64,000 nucleotides of DNA from Periplaneta americana (lineage: Eukaryota; Arthropoda; Insecta; Blattodea; Blattidae), in the NCBI RefSeq assembly GCF_040183065.1, contig NC_091119.1:205844298-205908297 (forward strand), in the 5' to 3' direction. The number at the start of each line of letters is the position of its first letter. Position 1 is the stretch's first letter. The position numbers and the translations under genes were made by a program. Below, piece by piece: positions 26,219 to 35,715 of the stretch. The notes beneath the pieces were generated by a model, which searched no databases, was not told where the DNA came from, and saw only the letters and a program-made list of their open reading frames with translations.

Positions 26219-29020
26219 TTTGTTATTGAACAAAACACGCAAAGTCCAATTACAATGTTCAAGACTGACAAACTAATTTATAAAACATAAACAAGAAAAA
26301 GGAAACATGCACTTATTTTAAAAAAACTGAAACAAAATAGAAAAAAGGGAAAGAAAAAAAAAGAGAAATTAACTAACAGCAATACTCTTATTCAGAAGGA
26401 AACGTCCCGCTATTTAATGTTCCTAATTATGTCAGGTGAAGAATACAATGCGTGCAGTTCTGAGTTGTGTAACTTTGTCCATTCTCCTGTAACTTCATCC
26501 CTCTTAGCCCCAAATATTTTCCTAAGCACCTTATTCTCAAACACCCTTAACTTCTGTTCCTCTGTTAAAATGAGAGTCCAAGTTTCACAACCATACAGAA
26601 TAACCGGTAATATAGCTGTTTTATAAATTCTAACTTCACCTCTTTTTTTGACAGCAAACTGGATGATAAAAGCTTTTCAACCGAATAATAACAGGCATTT
26701 CCCATATTTATTCTGTGTTTAATTTCCTCCCGAGTATCATTTATATTTGGTACTGGTGCTCCAAGATATTTGAATTTTTCCACCTCTTCAGAGGAATGCT
26801 CCATTTGCTACATAATCCTACGTCAACATCGTACCGTGGGCCCGTGGTAGCGGTTGTGATGAGACTCTCGCACAATTCGAGAGCGTGACGCAAATTTCTG
26901 GACATCTTCTGCCAAGGAAGGAAGCAGGACTTCATCTTCAGTATCCAAACTCACAGCATCTTTGTCCACATCACTTGACCCGAACAGCAAATTCTGAACT
27001 GCAACACATCATGCATTGTGGAGTACTCCAGCTCTGCTACCAGAAATGACGTAACTGCATGAAAATTGTTTTATACTCTTTTATTGAGAAGGAAACTTCC
27101 CGCTATTCAGTTTACACGTTAAGGTGAATATTGCCAATCAGTAACAAGCGGGATTGAGGTGTTCTATTTACTACTGTGTATCTGTTTGACAGGATCTTCC
27201 TACAACATGTTAACGTTCTTTGTTATCCTCCCTTAGTCTATGTCTGTTTGTAACCAAGCCCTACACCTATAGCTGCGCAGACCATACAGGACCGCTCAAA
27301 TGGAACTTTGCGCGCGACGCCATGGCTGTGGTATCTTAAGCTAGCAAACGAATAAGTTTATACTTACTTACTTTCTCACTCACTTACTTACTTTCTTACT
27401 TACTTAATTAGTTACTCACTTTCTTACTTACTTACCTACTTACTTAGTTACTTACTTATTTACTTAGTTACTTAGTTACTCACTTACCTACTTACTTAGT
27501 TACTTACTTACTTACCTACTTAGCTACTCACTTACTTACCTACTTACTTAATTACTTACTTTCCTACTTACTTACCTACTTACTTAGTTACTTACTTACC
27601 TATTTATTTAGTTACTTACTTACCTACTTACTTACCTACTTAGTTATTTACTTACTTTCGTACTTACTTACTTAGTTACTTACCTACTTAGTTACTTACT
27701 TACCTACTTACTTAGTTACTTACCTACTTACTAGTTAATTACTTACCTACCTACTTAGTTACTTACCTACTTACTTAGTTACTTACTTTCTTACTTACTT
27801 ACCTACTTACTTAGTTACTTACTTACCTACTTATTTACTTACCTACTTACTTAGTTACTTACTTTCCTACTTACTTACCTACTTACTTAGTTACTTACTT
27901 ACCTATTTATTTAGTTACTTACTTACCTACTTACTTACCTACTTAGTTACTTACTTTCGTACTTACTTACCTACTTACTTAGTTACTTACTTACCTACTT
28001 ACTTAGTTACTTACTTACCTACTTACTAGTTACTTATTTACCTACTTAGTTGCTTACCTACCTACTTAGTTACTTACTTACCTACTTACTTAGTTACTTA
28101 CTTTCTTACTTACTTACCTACTTACTTAGTTACTTACTTACCTACTTATTTACTTACCTACTTACTTAGTTACTTACTTACCTACTTATTTAGTTACTTA
28201 GTTACTTACTTATTTTCTTACTTACCTACTTACTTAGTTACTTACTTACCTACTTAGTTACTTACCTACTTAGTTATTTACTTACCTACCTACTTACTTA
28301 CTTACTTACTAACTTACTTACTGGCTTTTAAGGAACCCGGAGGTTCATTGCCGCGCTCACATAAGCCCGCCATTGGTCCCTATCCTGAGCAAGATTAATT
28401 CATTCTCTATCATCATATCCCACCGCCCTCAAATCCATTTTAATATTATCTTCCCATCTCGGCCTCCCTAAAAGTCTTTTTCCCACCGGCCTCCCAACTA
28501 ACACTCTATATGCATTTCTGGATTTACTTAATTTTATAGCGATAATTGTTATAACACATTTCAACTTTATCGTTGCTTGGCAACTCAGGATTTTAGAAAC
28601 TTTAAAATGTGAGCAATAGAATTTCGGACTCCTTGTAATCTCTCTACGATTATAAGTCAGAAATGACGATAAGTTTTTAATACATGTAATTACATAACTC
28701 CTTCAAGTTATCGTATATACTTTTTTTAGCCATACAGTGAACTTCGTAAACTGTAACAATGTCTCATTTTCGCTTTAACCAGTTTATAGGTGCACTTACT
28801 TTCTTCAAGAGGAAACATCACGTGACAGATCTATCTCGAGTATATAGATCTCATGTGTCGCATAGAATAATATTGTTGCACAATTTACAAACATTAAGCA
28901 CAAATATACTCGTATTAATGTTTGAACACAGTACTTACCGAAATGGGCGTCATCTCCAGAGAAGTCAGCCCTTGCTACAAGAGCGAAAGTCAAAGACACT
29001 AGGAAAGCGAAGGCACGCAT
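15003..29020 (-). CDS. OBP gene B: complete plus-C-type odorant-binding-like protein, 252 aa
   Basis: Nine exons on the minus strand: 29020-28939, 26998-26835, 24342-24255, 22441-22353, 20022-19987, 19842-19707, 19177-19101, 18801-18774 and 15061-15003. They total 759 nt including TGA, all GT-AG and in phase. Residues 1-18 are a signal peptide ([18 protein letters not shown]). Residues 28-82 are an acidic then basic linker. The cysteine core has Cys 84, 85, 105, 137, 141, 146, 172, 189, 207, 217, 226 and 237, with Cys226-Pro227. Twelve cysteines and the Cys-Pro match plus-C OBPs. The start is supported by a TATATAAA box 48 nt upstream. Residues 112-135 form a lysine/aspartate/glutamate-rich stretch absent from genes A and C. 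The introns are loaded with transposons. The function as a secreted ligand carrier is inferred from the family; a non-olfactory role is possible. Confidence 0.85.
16024..16725 (+). mobile_element. LINE RT C-terminal fragment, family 2
   Basis: An open frame at 16035-16328 reads [29 protein letters not shown] and [16 protein letters not shown], typical of the region after the RT palm. After a stop it continues [18 protein letters not shown] and [12 protein letters not shown]. At least four stops or frameshifts; dead. Confidence 0.75.
16726..17491. other. Gene B intron, nothing recognised
   Basis: A-rich sequence, possibly further decayed LINE tail. No motif recognised. Confidence 0.4.
17492..18646 (-). 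mobile_element. hAT transposon copy 1 (gene B intron)
   Basis: TIRs TAGACTTCGT...ACGAAGTCTA, with 8-bp flanks ATTATAAG and GTTATAAG (7 of 8). On the minus strand, frames read [19 protein letters not shown] and [20 protein letters not shown], the hAT C-terminal dimerisation region. The two frames are separated by a break. 1,155 bp, against 1,154 bp for the copy in gene C. Confidence 0.85.
18774..18801 (-). CDS. Gene B exon 8 (28 nt, Cys-Pro)
   Basis: Encodes SCPEDKKVK between TTTCTTTCAG and GTGAGT, phase 0 to 1. Confidence 0.8.
19101..19177 (-). CDS. Gene B exon 7 with C5/C6
   Basis: 77 nt between TTTTTCCTACAG and GTAAGC. It encodes [19 protein letters not shown] and IKREMIL, aligning with NCNPA and CFERELVL of gene A. 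Confidence 0.8.
19530..19610. mobile_element. Tigger-end fragment
   Basis: CCTATATTATCCGTGGTAAT and CGGTTAATAAAA resemble the left end of the Tigger-like element at 31001. Only one end is present. Confidence 0.45.
19707..19842 (-). CDS. Gene B exon 6, helical core
   Basis: 136 nt encoding [24 protein letters not shown] and [12 protein letters not shown]. The reading frame stays open past the chosen donor GTGAGG, but splicing there gives the phase and length of gene A. Confidence 0.8.
19987..20022 (-). CDS. Gene B exon 5 (36 nt)
   Basis: Encodes [12 protein letters not shown] between TTTTTGTAG and GTAAGT. The Cys at codon 5 is conserved in all three genes. Confidence 0.8.
20155..21756. mobile_element. 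TIR element, copy 2 (gene B intron), with nested insert
   Basis: Inverted ends GGATAAATATATAATAGGAT frame an interior matching copy 1 (10656-11441). An extra block at about 20687-21478 interrupts it. That block matches 7487-8178 in reverse, so one insert family hit two different elements. Confidence 0.75.
21757..22352. other. Gene B intron, nothing recognised
   Basis: AT-rich with one C run near 22177. No family recognised. Confidence 0.4.
22353..22441 (-). CDS. Gene B exon 4 with charged insert
   Basis: 89 nt between GTTGTTTTAG and GTAAGT. It encodes [12 protein letters not shown] and further charged residues, ending KTCLRDC. The counterparts in A and C are 32 and 35 nt, so about 18-19 codons have been gained here. 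Confidence 0.8.
22442..24254. other. Gene B intron, repeat-like but unclassified
   Basis: Around 23085-23180 there is a hairpin-like stretch: TAATTAAGAAGC against GCTTCTTAATTA, and ATGAAACGAGCGCAAGCGAG. Short, non-conserved frames only; no OBP exon. Confidence 0.4.
24255..24342 (-). CDS. Gene B exon 3 with CC doublet
   Basis: 88 nt between CTGTTTACAG and GTGAGA. It encodes [12 protein letters not shown] and [12 protein letters not shown], phase 0 to 1. Confidence 0.85.
24738..26016 (-). mobile_element. RTE-like LINE, 5'-truncated, with intact RT frame
   Basis: A 416-residue open frame holds the reverse transcriptase: [50 protein letters not shown] and the catalytic [11 protein letters not shown], then [10 protein letters not shown] and a C-terminus [20 protein letters not shown] ending NLRVP. 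The endonuclease and RT start are missing (5' truncation near 26016). The 3' end carries a (GTAA)n-type tail at 24742-24757, as RTE elements end in short tandem repeats. RTE is my best guess; assignment within LINEs is uncertain. No stop in this frame, so it is the youngest or best-preserved LINE here. Confidence 0.85.
26076..26222. repeat. (TTTA)n microsatellite
   Basis: Long TTTA array with a few interruptions, between two LINE pieces in gene B intron 2. Confidence 0.95.
26417..26803 (-). mobile_element. LINE fragment, same family as 24738-26016
   Basis: Minus frame reads [15 protein letters not shown] and [20 protein letters not shown], with a break at the KK. It ends about 32 nt from the donor of gene B exon 2. 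Confidence 0.8.
26835..26998 (-). CDS. Gene B exon 2, acidic N-terminal linker
   Basis: 164 nt, phase 1 to 0, acceptor TGTGTTGCAG, donor GTACGA. It encodes [36 protein letters not shown] and a basic His/Arg-rich end. It resembles gene C exon 2 (SNLDHQDVGLEEDMGL, SSLSEQLDSYL) and has the same phases. The LINE fragment at 26417-26803 abuts its donor side. Confidence 0.75.
27358..28317. repeat. Giant (TTAC)n-derived minisatellite, LINE tail expansion
   Basis: About 960 bp of ACTT/TTAC-type units with a higher-order pattern (ACTTACCTACTTACTTAGTT and variants). It is contiguous with the 3' end of the LINE fragment at 28318, whose family carries a short tail of this unit elsewhere. Confidence 0.9.
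28318..28530 (-). mobile_element. LINE 3'-end fragment
   Basis: About 210 bp matching the last part of the RTE-like family (antisense GGCTTTTAAGGAACCCGGAG and CCTCCCAACTAACACTCTAT). It joins the giant tail at its 3' side. Confidence 0.8.
28939..29020 (-). CDS. Gene B exon 1, signal peptide
   Basis: 82 nt from ATG to GTAAGT. It encodes [18 protein letters not shown] and then [10 protein letters not shown] hydrophobic core followed by A-R-A is a good signal-peptidase site. Gene C exon 1 is also exactly 82 nt. Confidence 0.85.
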
Positions 29021-29060
29021 GATGTCTGACTTGATGTGAGAAGCAAGTCAAGTGCTGGTG

Positions 29061-29068
29061 TTTATATA
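29061..29068 (-). promoter_or_regulatory. TATA box of gene B
   Basis: TATATAAA on the minus strand, 48 nt before the ATG. This predicts a 5' UTR of roughly 15-25 nt. Gene C has the same octamer. Confidence 0.7.
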
Positions 29069-29100
29069 CAAACGTTTGTGTTCGAGGTATTGGTGCGCCA

Positions 29101-29112
29101 TCTGCCACGTGA
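29101..29112 (-). promoter_or_regulatory. E-box-like upstream motif of gene B
   Basis: TCACGTGGCAGA on the minus strand, 32 nt upstream of the TATA box. The same 12 nt recur upstream of gene C. CACGTG is a bHLH-type E-box core. Confidence 0.5.
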
Positions 29113-29265
29113 AGTTATGTGACTTCCCACCCAACGAAATTATACATTATTATACATTCCACTTCCCATAGACTACCGCCCTTTCCTGCGTGCAATATTA
29201 CGTTCACAGCATTCCAAATGTATCATTACAAGCCCAAAAAATCCGTTTCAAAGAGTGAAACATGT

Positions 29266-29800
29266 GATATACAGGGTGGTTCAAAACTTAAGTTACAGAA
29301 GAATATGGTAGTCAGTGTGTACTAAAACAAATATAGTATGCAATGTGTGTCCGGTGTTACATAGGTACGGCGCTAGAGTTTTTTTAGTGTTGGATAGATA
29401 ATTATTTATACAAAGGTCAGTGACAACGTGTAGTACTGTGAATTGCACAAGTTATTCAAAGTGACGCTCTTACATACATTATTGTTTTATTCTATTTGTA
29501 TTTTCTATTGGTCTGTGTTTATCTGAATTTATTTATTTATTTATCTGTATTAATTGTATGAATCTAGTCTGTCTCTTCAGTAAATAAATATTTCCCCTGA
29601 ATCAACTTAATAAGATAATAATTAAAATTTGTTAATCATAATCATAATTTCGATTATTCAACAAATGTCATATAATTATAAAGATTTGAAAGCTTTAGAT
29701 ATTAAAATAATCACGAATATATAAACAACATTATCACAAAGCAAAATGAAGTACTCGTCAAATGATCGTGATTGCCTTTACCTAGTTAATTCGTAGGTGC
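29266..29800. other. Intergenic, repeat-like start only
   Basis: ACAGGGTGGTTCAAAACTTA at 29272 looks like a transposon end; no partner end was found. The remainder is AT-rich with no gene. Confidence 0.3.
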
Positions 29801-29815
29801 AGTGTAATTAAGTCA

Positions 29816-30064
29816 GTTGTGTAATGTAATTAAGTTGATATGTAATTAATTAAGATGATATGTAATTAAGTTGATACGTAATTAATTAAAGGAAATGTAA
29901 TTAAGTTGATACGTAATTAATTAAGATGATATGTAATTAAGTTCATATGTAATTAATTAAGATGATATGTAATTAAGTTGATATGTAAATAAATTAAGGT
30001 GATATGTAATTAATTAAGATAGGATATGTAATTAAGTTGATACGTAATTAATTAAGGTGATATG
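29816..30064. repeat. Minisatellite of TGATATGTAATTAATTAAG type
   Basis: About 19-nt units alternate: GTAATTAAGTTGATA and GTAATTAATTAAGATGATAT, with small variants. This gives a two-unit higher-order pattern over about 250 bp. Confidence 0.85.
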
Positions 30065-30209
30065 ATGAAATTTGTTTAAACAAAAGCCGCCCTAAATAAG
30101 GGTTCGATAGATCGGCCTACTAATCAATTCATAAAGAATAATAAGGAAACAAAACAATTTTGTGACATTTGGAAAGAAAAAGAAAAAACATTAAGATAAG
30201 AAAACGTAG

Positions 30210-30720
30210 GAAATCATTTACAATAAAAATTTTGTTAGGTACAAATGATTACTAATTATAGCTAAGGATGATTTTAACACGTGAGATCCTATGGCATCAA
30301 TCGTTGCATCAGAAATTTTAAATTGTTTAAGTTGATTTAAAGTTTCACGTGGGATCGTGCCACGGGCACCGAACATGAGCCCAAAAACTGTCCAATGTGT
30401 GATGTGGTATTGTGCTCCGAGATGCTGACAACAAGGCTCATATATGACTTGTTTTTCATTAAATTGGTAATAGTTGGGTGAAATAGGTTGGGTTTACTTT
30501 TGCTTATTTTAGGCGTTATTATGGCATAGTTTTTATTTATAGTCCTAGGTTTATTGCATCTATTTATTTATAGTTAGATGTAAATTTATGTTTATTGTAT
30601 TTTTTGCTGTAATTATTGTATTATTGTAATGGTATTGTTGTATATTATATACCATTGCCACCGGGTGTATACCCAATTGTAGTGTTAATAAACACATACA
30701 TACATTCCACAAGAAGATAA
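30210..30720 (-). mobile_element. LINE RT C-terminal remnant plus 3' UTR-like piece
   Basis: Minus strand 30220-30470 reads YEPCCQHLGAQYHITHWTVF, GLMFGARGTIPRETL and FKISDATIDAIGSHVL, like the end of arthropod non-LTR RT proteins (GARGTIP block). The + strand ATTGCCACCGGGTGTATACC at 30655 resembles LINE 3' UTRs seen elsewhere in the window; it may be a separate element. Confidence 0.5.
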
Positions 30721-31000
30721 TCACGCTGTTTCTTTCCTACTAACAGAACCAAAGAGTGCGAGTAATACCAAATGTGGTCTCCGGTTTTGAAAACTGAAGT
30801 GTAAAGGTTATTTTTGCAAAATTTTCTGTCACAGAATAAAATATGGACTCTTAATAATATCACCGTTTTGTTGATATTATTGTATTCAGTATTATTTCAT
30901 TTTGTAGTGCACCTTGTTTATAAGTTCATATTTTGTTAATGCATATTTTTACTTTTAGCATTTCAAGAACACTCCCCAAGACCTTTTTGGGAGTGACATA

Positions 31001-31924
31001 CAGTAGAACCTCTATTATCCGTGGTAATGAAGGGGATCAGCTGAACGGTTAATCGAAAAAATCGGATAATCCGTACCATAGAAGACTTTCATAAATTAAG
31101 TGTTGCATAATGCAGTTTCGTAATTTTCTCCGTGGTCATGTGTTTTAACACATTAGGTAGTGGATCAGTATAATAGCTCCGTTGGAAAGAGCGGGTGAAG
31201 AAAGAATAATGCTGAAACTGATCAGGAAGAGGAAAAGGAATTGGTTGGTTCACTGACTGAGAAGAAACTGTCTACTGAAGGATTCACTGGAAGAAATGGT
31301 GAACGGCAGAAGATTTCGAGGAAGAAGAAGATATCATTGATAGACAGCATTAAGATATATGGATCATATACGGAGACTAAGAGGAAGGCAGAAAGTAGAA
31401 AGACTGGAGAATGCTGGGTTTGTAGTGACAGAACACTATGAATGAATGTCAATCACTGGTTTCTAAGGGTCAAGGAAACTTCCTATGATGGATTTCTATG
31501 GAAAGATAGGAAAAGTATAGGTCTCATGTTATAGATTGAAGTAATTTATATACTTTAACCTTGTTTTTTTATTAAATCTCTCATAGTCGTAACTCCAATC
31601 TCGTATTTCGATGTGAGATAAACCACAGTTCCTCTTTTCCAAAACCACTCAGTTATGCACTTCTCTTCAATACTTAGCACAACATGTATTCTTCTGGCAC
31701 TTCTGGAAGACGTTTTGCAGAGAAATTAAACAGGTCACTCGAACAGTAGACCATAATGTGTAAGGGCAAATGCTTGTAATATCACTCTCTATAAAAAAGA
31801 TAAGTAGGGCTACTAATGTATTGTGCAGTACTCAATATTTTTTCTGCAACAAAAAAAGGAGAGAATAACAGACGGATAATCCAACAATCGGTTAATAGGG
31901 TGACGGATAATCGAGGTTCTACTG
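31001..31924. mobile_element. Tigger-like DNA transposon with LINE insert
   Basis: Ends CAGTAGAACCTCTATTATCC and the inverse ATAATCGAGGTTCTACTG, flanked by TA. It contains LINE family 2 at about 31175-31445. Confidence 0.75.
31175..31445 (+). mobile_element. LINE family 2 fragment in Tigger
   Basis: Same end region as 16024-16725: GAAGAAACTGTCTACTGAAG and a frame with KIYGSYTETKRKAESRK. Truncated and frameshifted. Confidence 0.65.
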
Positions 31925-31965
31925 TAGTTATAAATAGTGTCTTTAAATTTTTGTAAAAGAGCTGA

Positions 31966-31967
<2 letters not shown>

Positions 31968-32034
<67 letters not shown>
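31968..32034. repeat. (TTA)n microsatellite
   Basis: Over 20 pure TTA units. Confidence 0.95.
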
Positions 32035-32039
<5 letters not shown>

Positions 32040-33067
32040 ATCATCATAATACTACCTTTAATATTGGTTTCCTATTGTGAACCATTAAAATGATATGACC
32101 AAATTTATTTCTCAAATGAAATCAAAGTTAGGTCCCAGCGCCCGGTCAAATTGTGTTGATGAAGGTAAGCTACTCTACTAACAAAACAGATGTAACTAGT
32201 TGTATGACATTGCTTCCAATGAGTGATAGTAAATTATGTATTTTATTTATCCAGTCTATTGTCATCTAAGAAAAATATATTAAGCTATAGTAAACACGAT
32301 ATCGATTTATAAAGGTACTGTATTCACAAAGTTATTCCAAACACACATTTCTAACTAATACAAGAGACAAAATTTCTTGCATAGAACCAAACTTTTTCTG
32401 TAAGGTTTTTCAATCTTATTACTACAAAAACTACAGTTTAGGACTCACATTGTGCCGAAGGACAGCAATCTTATTTTATAAACTGTATTCTCACTGTGGC
32501 AGAATACAAACTAACTGGAGCAACCTAACACGTCTTACAAAGTCCCAGTTTGTATTCACGTCATGCCACAGAGATTCATTCGCTTTCATGACTATTTTCA
32601 GGCCTTTTCTTTTTCAGAGTTACACAATAAACGACTCAGCTGTAAGTGAATTTTTATTGATGGAATCATTTCACGCACCATACCATTAAAATTACTTTGA
32701 CATCCTATCAGAATTCAATAAAAAGAGCAATTTATTTTCAATTACGTAGTGAAGAGCTTTTACATAAAATTCAAATTTGTCAGGCAATAACTGTCCTTCA
32801 AAATAAAAATATAATCTATAATTTCGAATATTTCCCTGCGAATTTCTGTATTGATGATTAACGACCGGCTTTATACGGAATCATTCCATTTTGCTAGAAT
32901 CAAAATCATCGAGAAAAATGCCCGTAGGCGTATAGTACATCTGTTGAACATAAAATTATCTAGGCCTGAAGATCAATAAATTAATATTCTGTCGTCAATT
33001 TTCTTTATCATTCTCAGTTTCTATTGGCAGGAAGGGTGGGATATTCTTTAGATGTACAGAGGTCATA
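32035..33067. other. Intergenic, nothing recognised
   Basis: AT-rich unique-looking sequence with no exon or repeat that I can name. Confidence 0.4.
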
Positions 33068-33075
33068 ATCATAGG

Positions 33076-34451
33076 CATGGATGGGCAACTCGTGCTCCCA
33101 AAGGGCTAAAAAATCTTGAAAGAGAGAAAGACAGACGGAGCCAGCCACAGCAGTTACAAGTTGTTTGTAGTTTCGCTGCAAAAGCCACGGTGCGCTCTGG
33201 CGGCTCATGCAGGTGGTCGTGATATCTATTCCATGATTTGAATTTCAGAATGACGCATGGTACAATAATTATAGTAATTTTAGACAGACTGTACCTGAAC
33301 ACATAACAAAATGATATTATTTTCTAGCTTTGTAAATTAGTTTAGTACTGCAAACACAAACTGAACACAACCTTTTCAAGATACAACAAATATAGCTGCA
33401 ACACTTACTTATTACACTATTTGTTAATATTTCTTATTATATGTCTTATTTGAAACGTAGAACGCTAGAATTTACAAGTCTTTATACATTAAAGAGTATT
33501 CATCTGTTCTCAGAAAGGTAATAGTCTGTATTCGCAAACAATAACAAATTCAAGGAATTATTTTTTACATGTCACGGCAGATGAAATAAACTTATTTCTG
33601 AGCTCTTTCTTTACTTTGAGAGCTTTTACACTTCTTTCTTGTATTAATACAGTATATATGGAAGCAAAGAGTATATTTGGAAATTCTGGCTTAGGCAACA
33701 TTACGAACAGTTCGATTCCTGATTTTGCTGGAATCTGAGTGACGTGCTGTTCTGTATATTTATTAATTAAAGCTATAAATTTTCAGGATTTTCTATCGGC
33801 GTAAGCCAAAAATATTTCAGAAAAATTTCGATTCCTTGTCAATTGTCACTGTTTCTCCAATCTTAGCAGTGAATTCTACTGTAGGTCTTCAAGTAGGTTC
33901 TTATATTTGATAAGAAGACTTTCTTATCGCTCTTCAAAATAGTTTATAGTCAAAGAAAGTGAAGTTGTCTATGTTCTACATGATACTACCACATTTCAAA
34001 TTTATCCATAAATGTTCTTAGCTAGTCGATTATCGTGCAATTCTGTAACTCGCACGCACAACGTGCTAATGATATTTGATATCAGCCTGACCTTGTTGAT
34101 ATCTCATTTTTACCTTTAGCTGTTCTAAAGCAGATGCAGACAGTATTTCTTTACTAAAACCTTCACTGTTTATTTGTAACATAAAATGTCATGCGTAGGA
34201 GTAAGAAAGTGTAATAGAATACAAGCTTCACCTCTCTTCTTAATAAAAAAAATTCTCTTTTTACTCGTAACTAAAGGGAAATGATCTGGGAGTTATATTG
34301 TTTTCACTTAAAACGAGCCGCCACTTACTGCAGACGCGATCGAACTTGTGTCTTGAAAGAACCGCACACAGACAGTACAGCTAGTACAGAGTCCATTCTA
34401 CCTGCACTGAGATTGTGTTGACACTTTGAGAGCACGAGTTGCCCACCCATG
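33076..34451. mobile_element. hAT element with perfect 8-bp target duplication
   Basis: TIRs CATGGATGGGCAACTCGTGC and its inverse (one mismatch) are flanked on both sides by ATCATAGG (33068-33075 and 34452-34459). 1,376 bp with no readable transposase, so non-autonomous or decayed. Confidence 0.85.
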
Positions 34452-34920
34452 ATCATAGGTATGAAGTTCGTACGGTATTAAAACAGTAGATTTCAATTGA
34501 GTACAGCGAGGAGTATAGATGTCAGCCGCGCCCCGCTCTGCTCCCGCTCGCTACAGACAATGAGCAGTTCACATAAACAACGCATAGTGAGATTCAGTGG
34601 AGCTGTGTACAGTCGTGAATAGTTAGAAGAATAATATTAATATTTTAGGTTCTGAACAAAGTGAACTATTCTGTTATTATTCTATTATTTACGCAATGTG
34701 AATATAATGCATGATCCCAAAAAAGTAAACTCATCTGTTATTAAATAATTATGCAAACAGGAATGTGTAACACCTTTATTTTTCCCGGATTATTCTTCGT
34801 TAAATGTTGACGTCTCGTGTTGCTATGGATTCGGTTGCGTTACAGTCCAAGTTCAACATTGGAATTACGATACGAACTAGAATAACTCTTCTCGGGTTCT
34901 CAGCCAGGTGAGTTGGAGAT

Positions 34921-34963
34921 TAGCTTCCAAGCTTTCGACGGCTAGCTCTGCCATCTTCTTCAG
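34921..34963 (-). ncRNA. Hammerhead-like motif 1, mirror copy
   Basis: Exact reverse complement, over 43 nt, of 35402-35444, in the other arm of the palindrome. Confidence 0.35.
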
Positions 34964-35401
34964 GGACGAAGTGATGTGGGACCACGTCTAGCCGGTATAT
35001 ATGCAAAAGTAGGGCTTCCCGCTGCGGGCCAATCAGGAGCTAGTCCTAGTCCCGACCGCCAGGTGCATTCTGGTTGGTGGACACGTCAGCCAATCAGGAG
35101 CCACTTGCTGGTCCCAACTGTCTGCCGTGTGCTGGTGGTCTAAGCGTATAGATGGCAATAATTTCAACAGAGACGGGGGTCTACAGCTGAGTACAGCATG
35201 GAAACCTGCCATCAATACGCTTAGACCACCAGCACACGGCAGACAGTCGGGACCAGCAAGTGGCTCCTGATTGGCTGACGTGTCCACCAACCAGAATGCG
35301 CCTGGCGGTCGGGACTAGGAACTAGCTCCTGATTGGCCCGCAGCGGGAAGCCCTACTTTTGCATATATACCGGCTAGACGTGCTCCCACATCACTTCGTC
35401 C

Positions 35402-35444
35402 CTGAAGAAGATGGCAGAGCTAGCCGTCGAAAGCTTGGAAGCTA
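35402..35444 (+). ncRNA. Hammerhead-ribozyme-like motif 1
   Basis: CTGAAGA (C3-A9 core, position 7 is free), stem II GATGGC/GCCGTC, GAAA, stem III GCT-TGGA-AGC, then TA as the cleavage dinucleotide. One unpaired base lies between the core and stem II, and stem I is not convincing. The mirror copy is at 34921-34963 on the minus strand. Confidence 0.4.
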
Positions 35445-35715
35445 ATCTCCAACTCACCTGGCTGAGAACCCGAGAAGAGTTATTCTACATCAAACGCCGG
35501 GAAAGCCTCAAGTCATACACGATACGAACTTCCTAGCTGTCATTACAATAGAAACTAATCATTTTCTTGAAAACAATTATATGTTTAATATTATGTGTCA
35601 CACACGAGATACACTATTAGATTCATAAAGTAGTTGTTCACCTGATGGTAGCAAGAAATACTGTATTCTATTTCACGTTTCTTTCAGTAACGTCTTGTGA
35701 CGTAGAACGAATATT

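Larger units (their letters stand above)
34880..35485. mobile_element. Long palindromic element with hammerhead-like core (possible Penelope-like remnant)
   Basis: Arms of about 277 nt (34880-35157 and 35209-35485) around a loop of about 50 nt. Each arm holds one copy of a hammerhead-like sequence. The right flank continues CGCCGGGAAAGCCTCAAGTC, similar to the flank of the other palindrome (GGCCGTGAAAGCCTGCATG). Assignment to Penelope-like elements, some of which carry hammerheads, is inference. Confidence 0.6.

Noticed and set aside
27358-28317. CRISPR-like or centromeric array
   Set aside because: Continuous short units without unique spacers, joined to a LINE 3' end; a tail expansion explains it.
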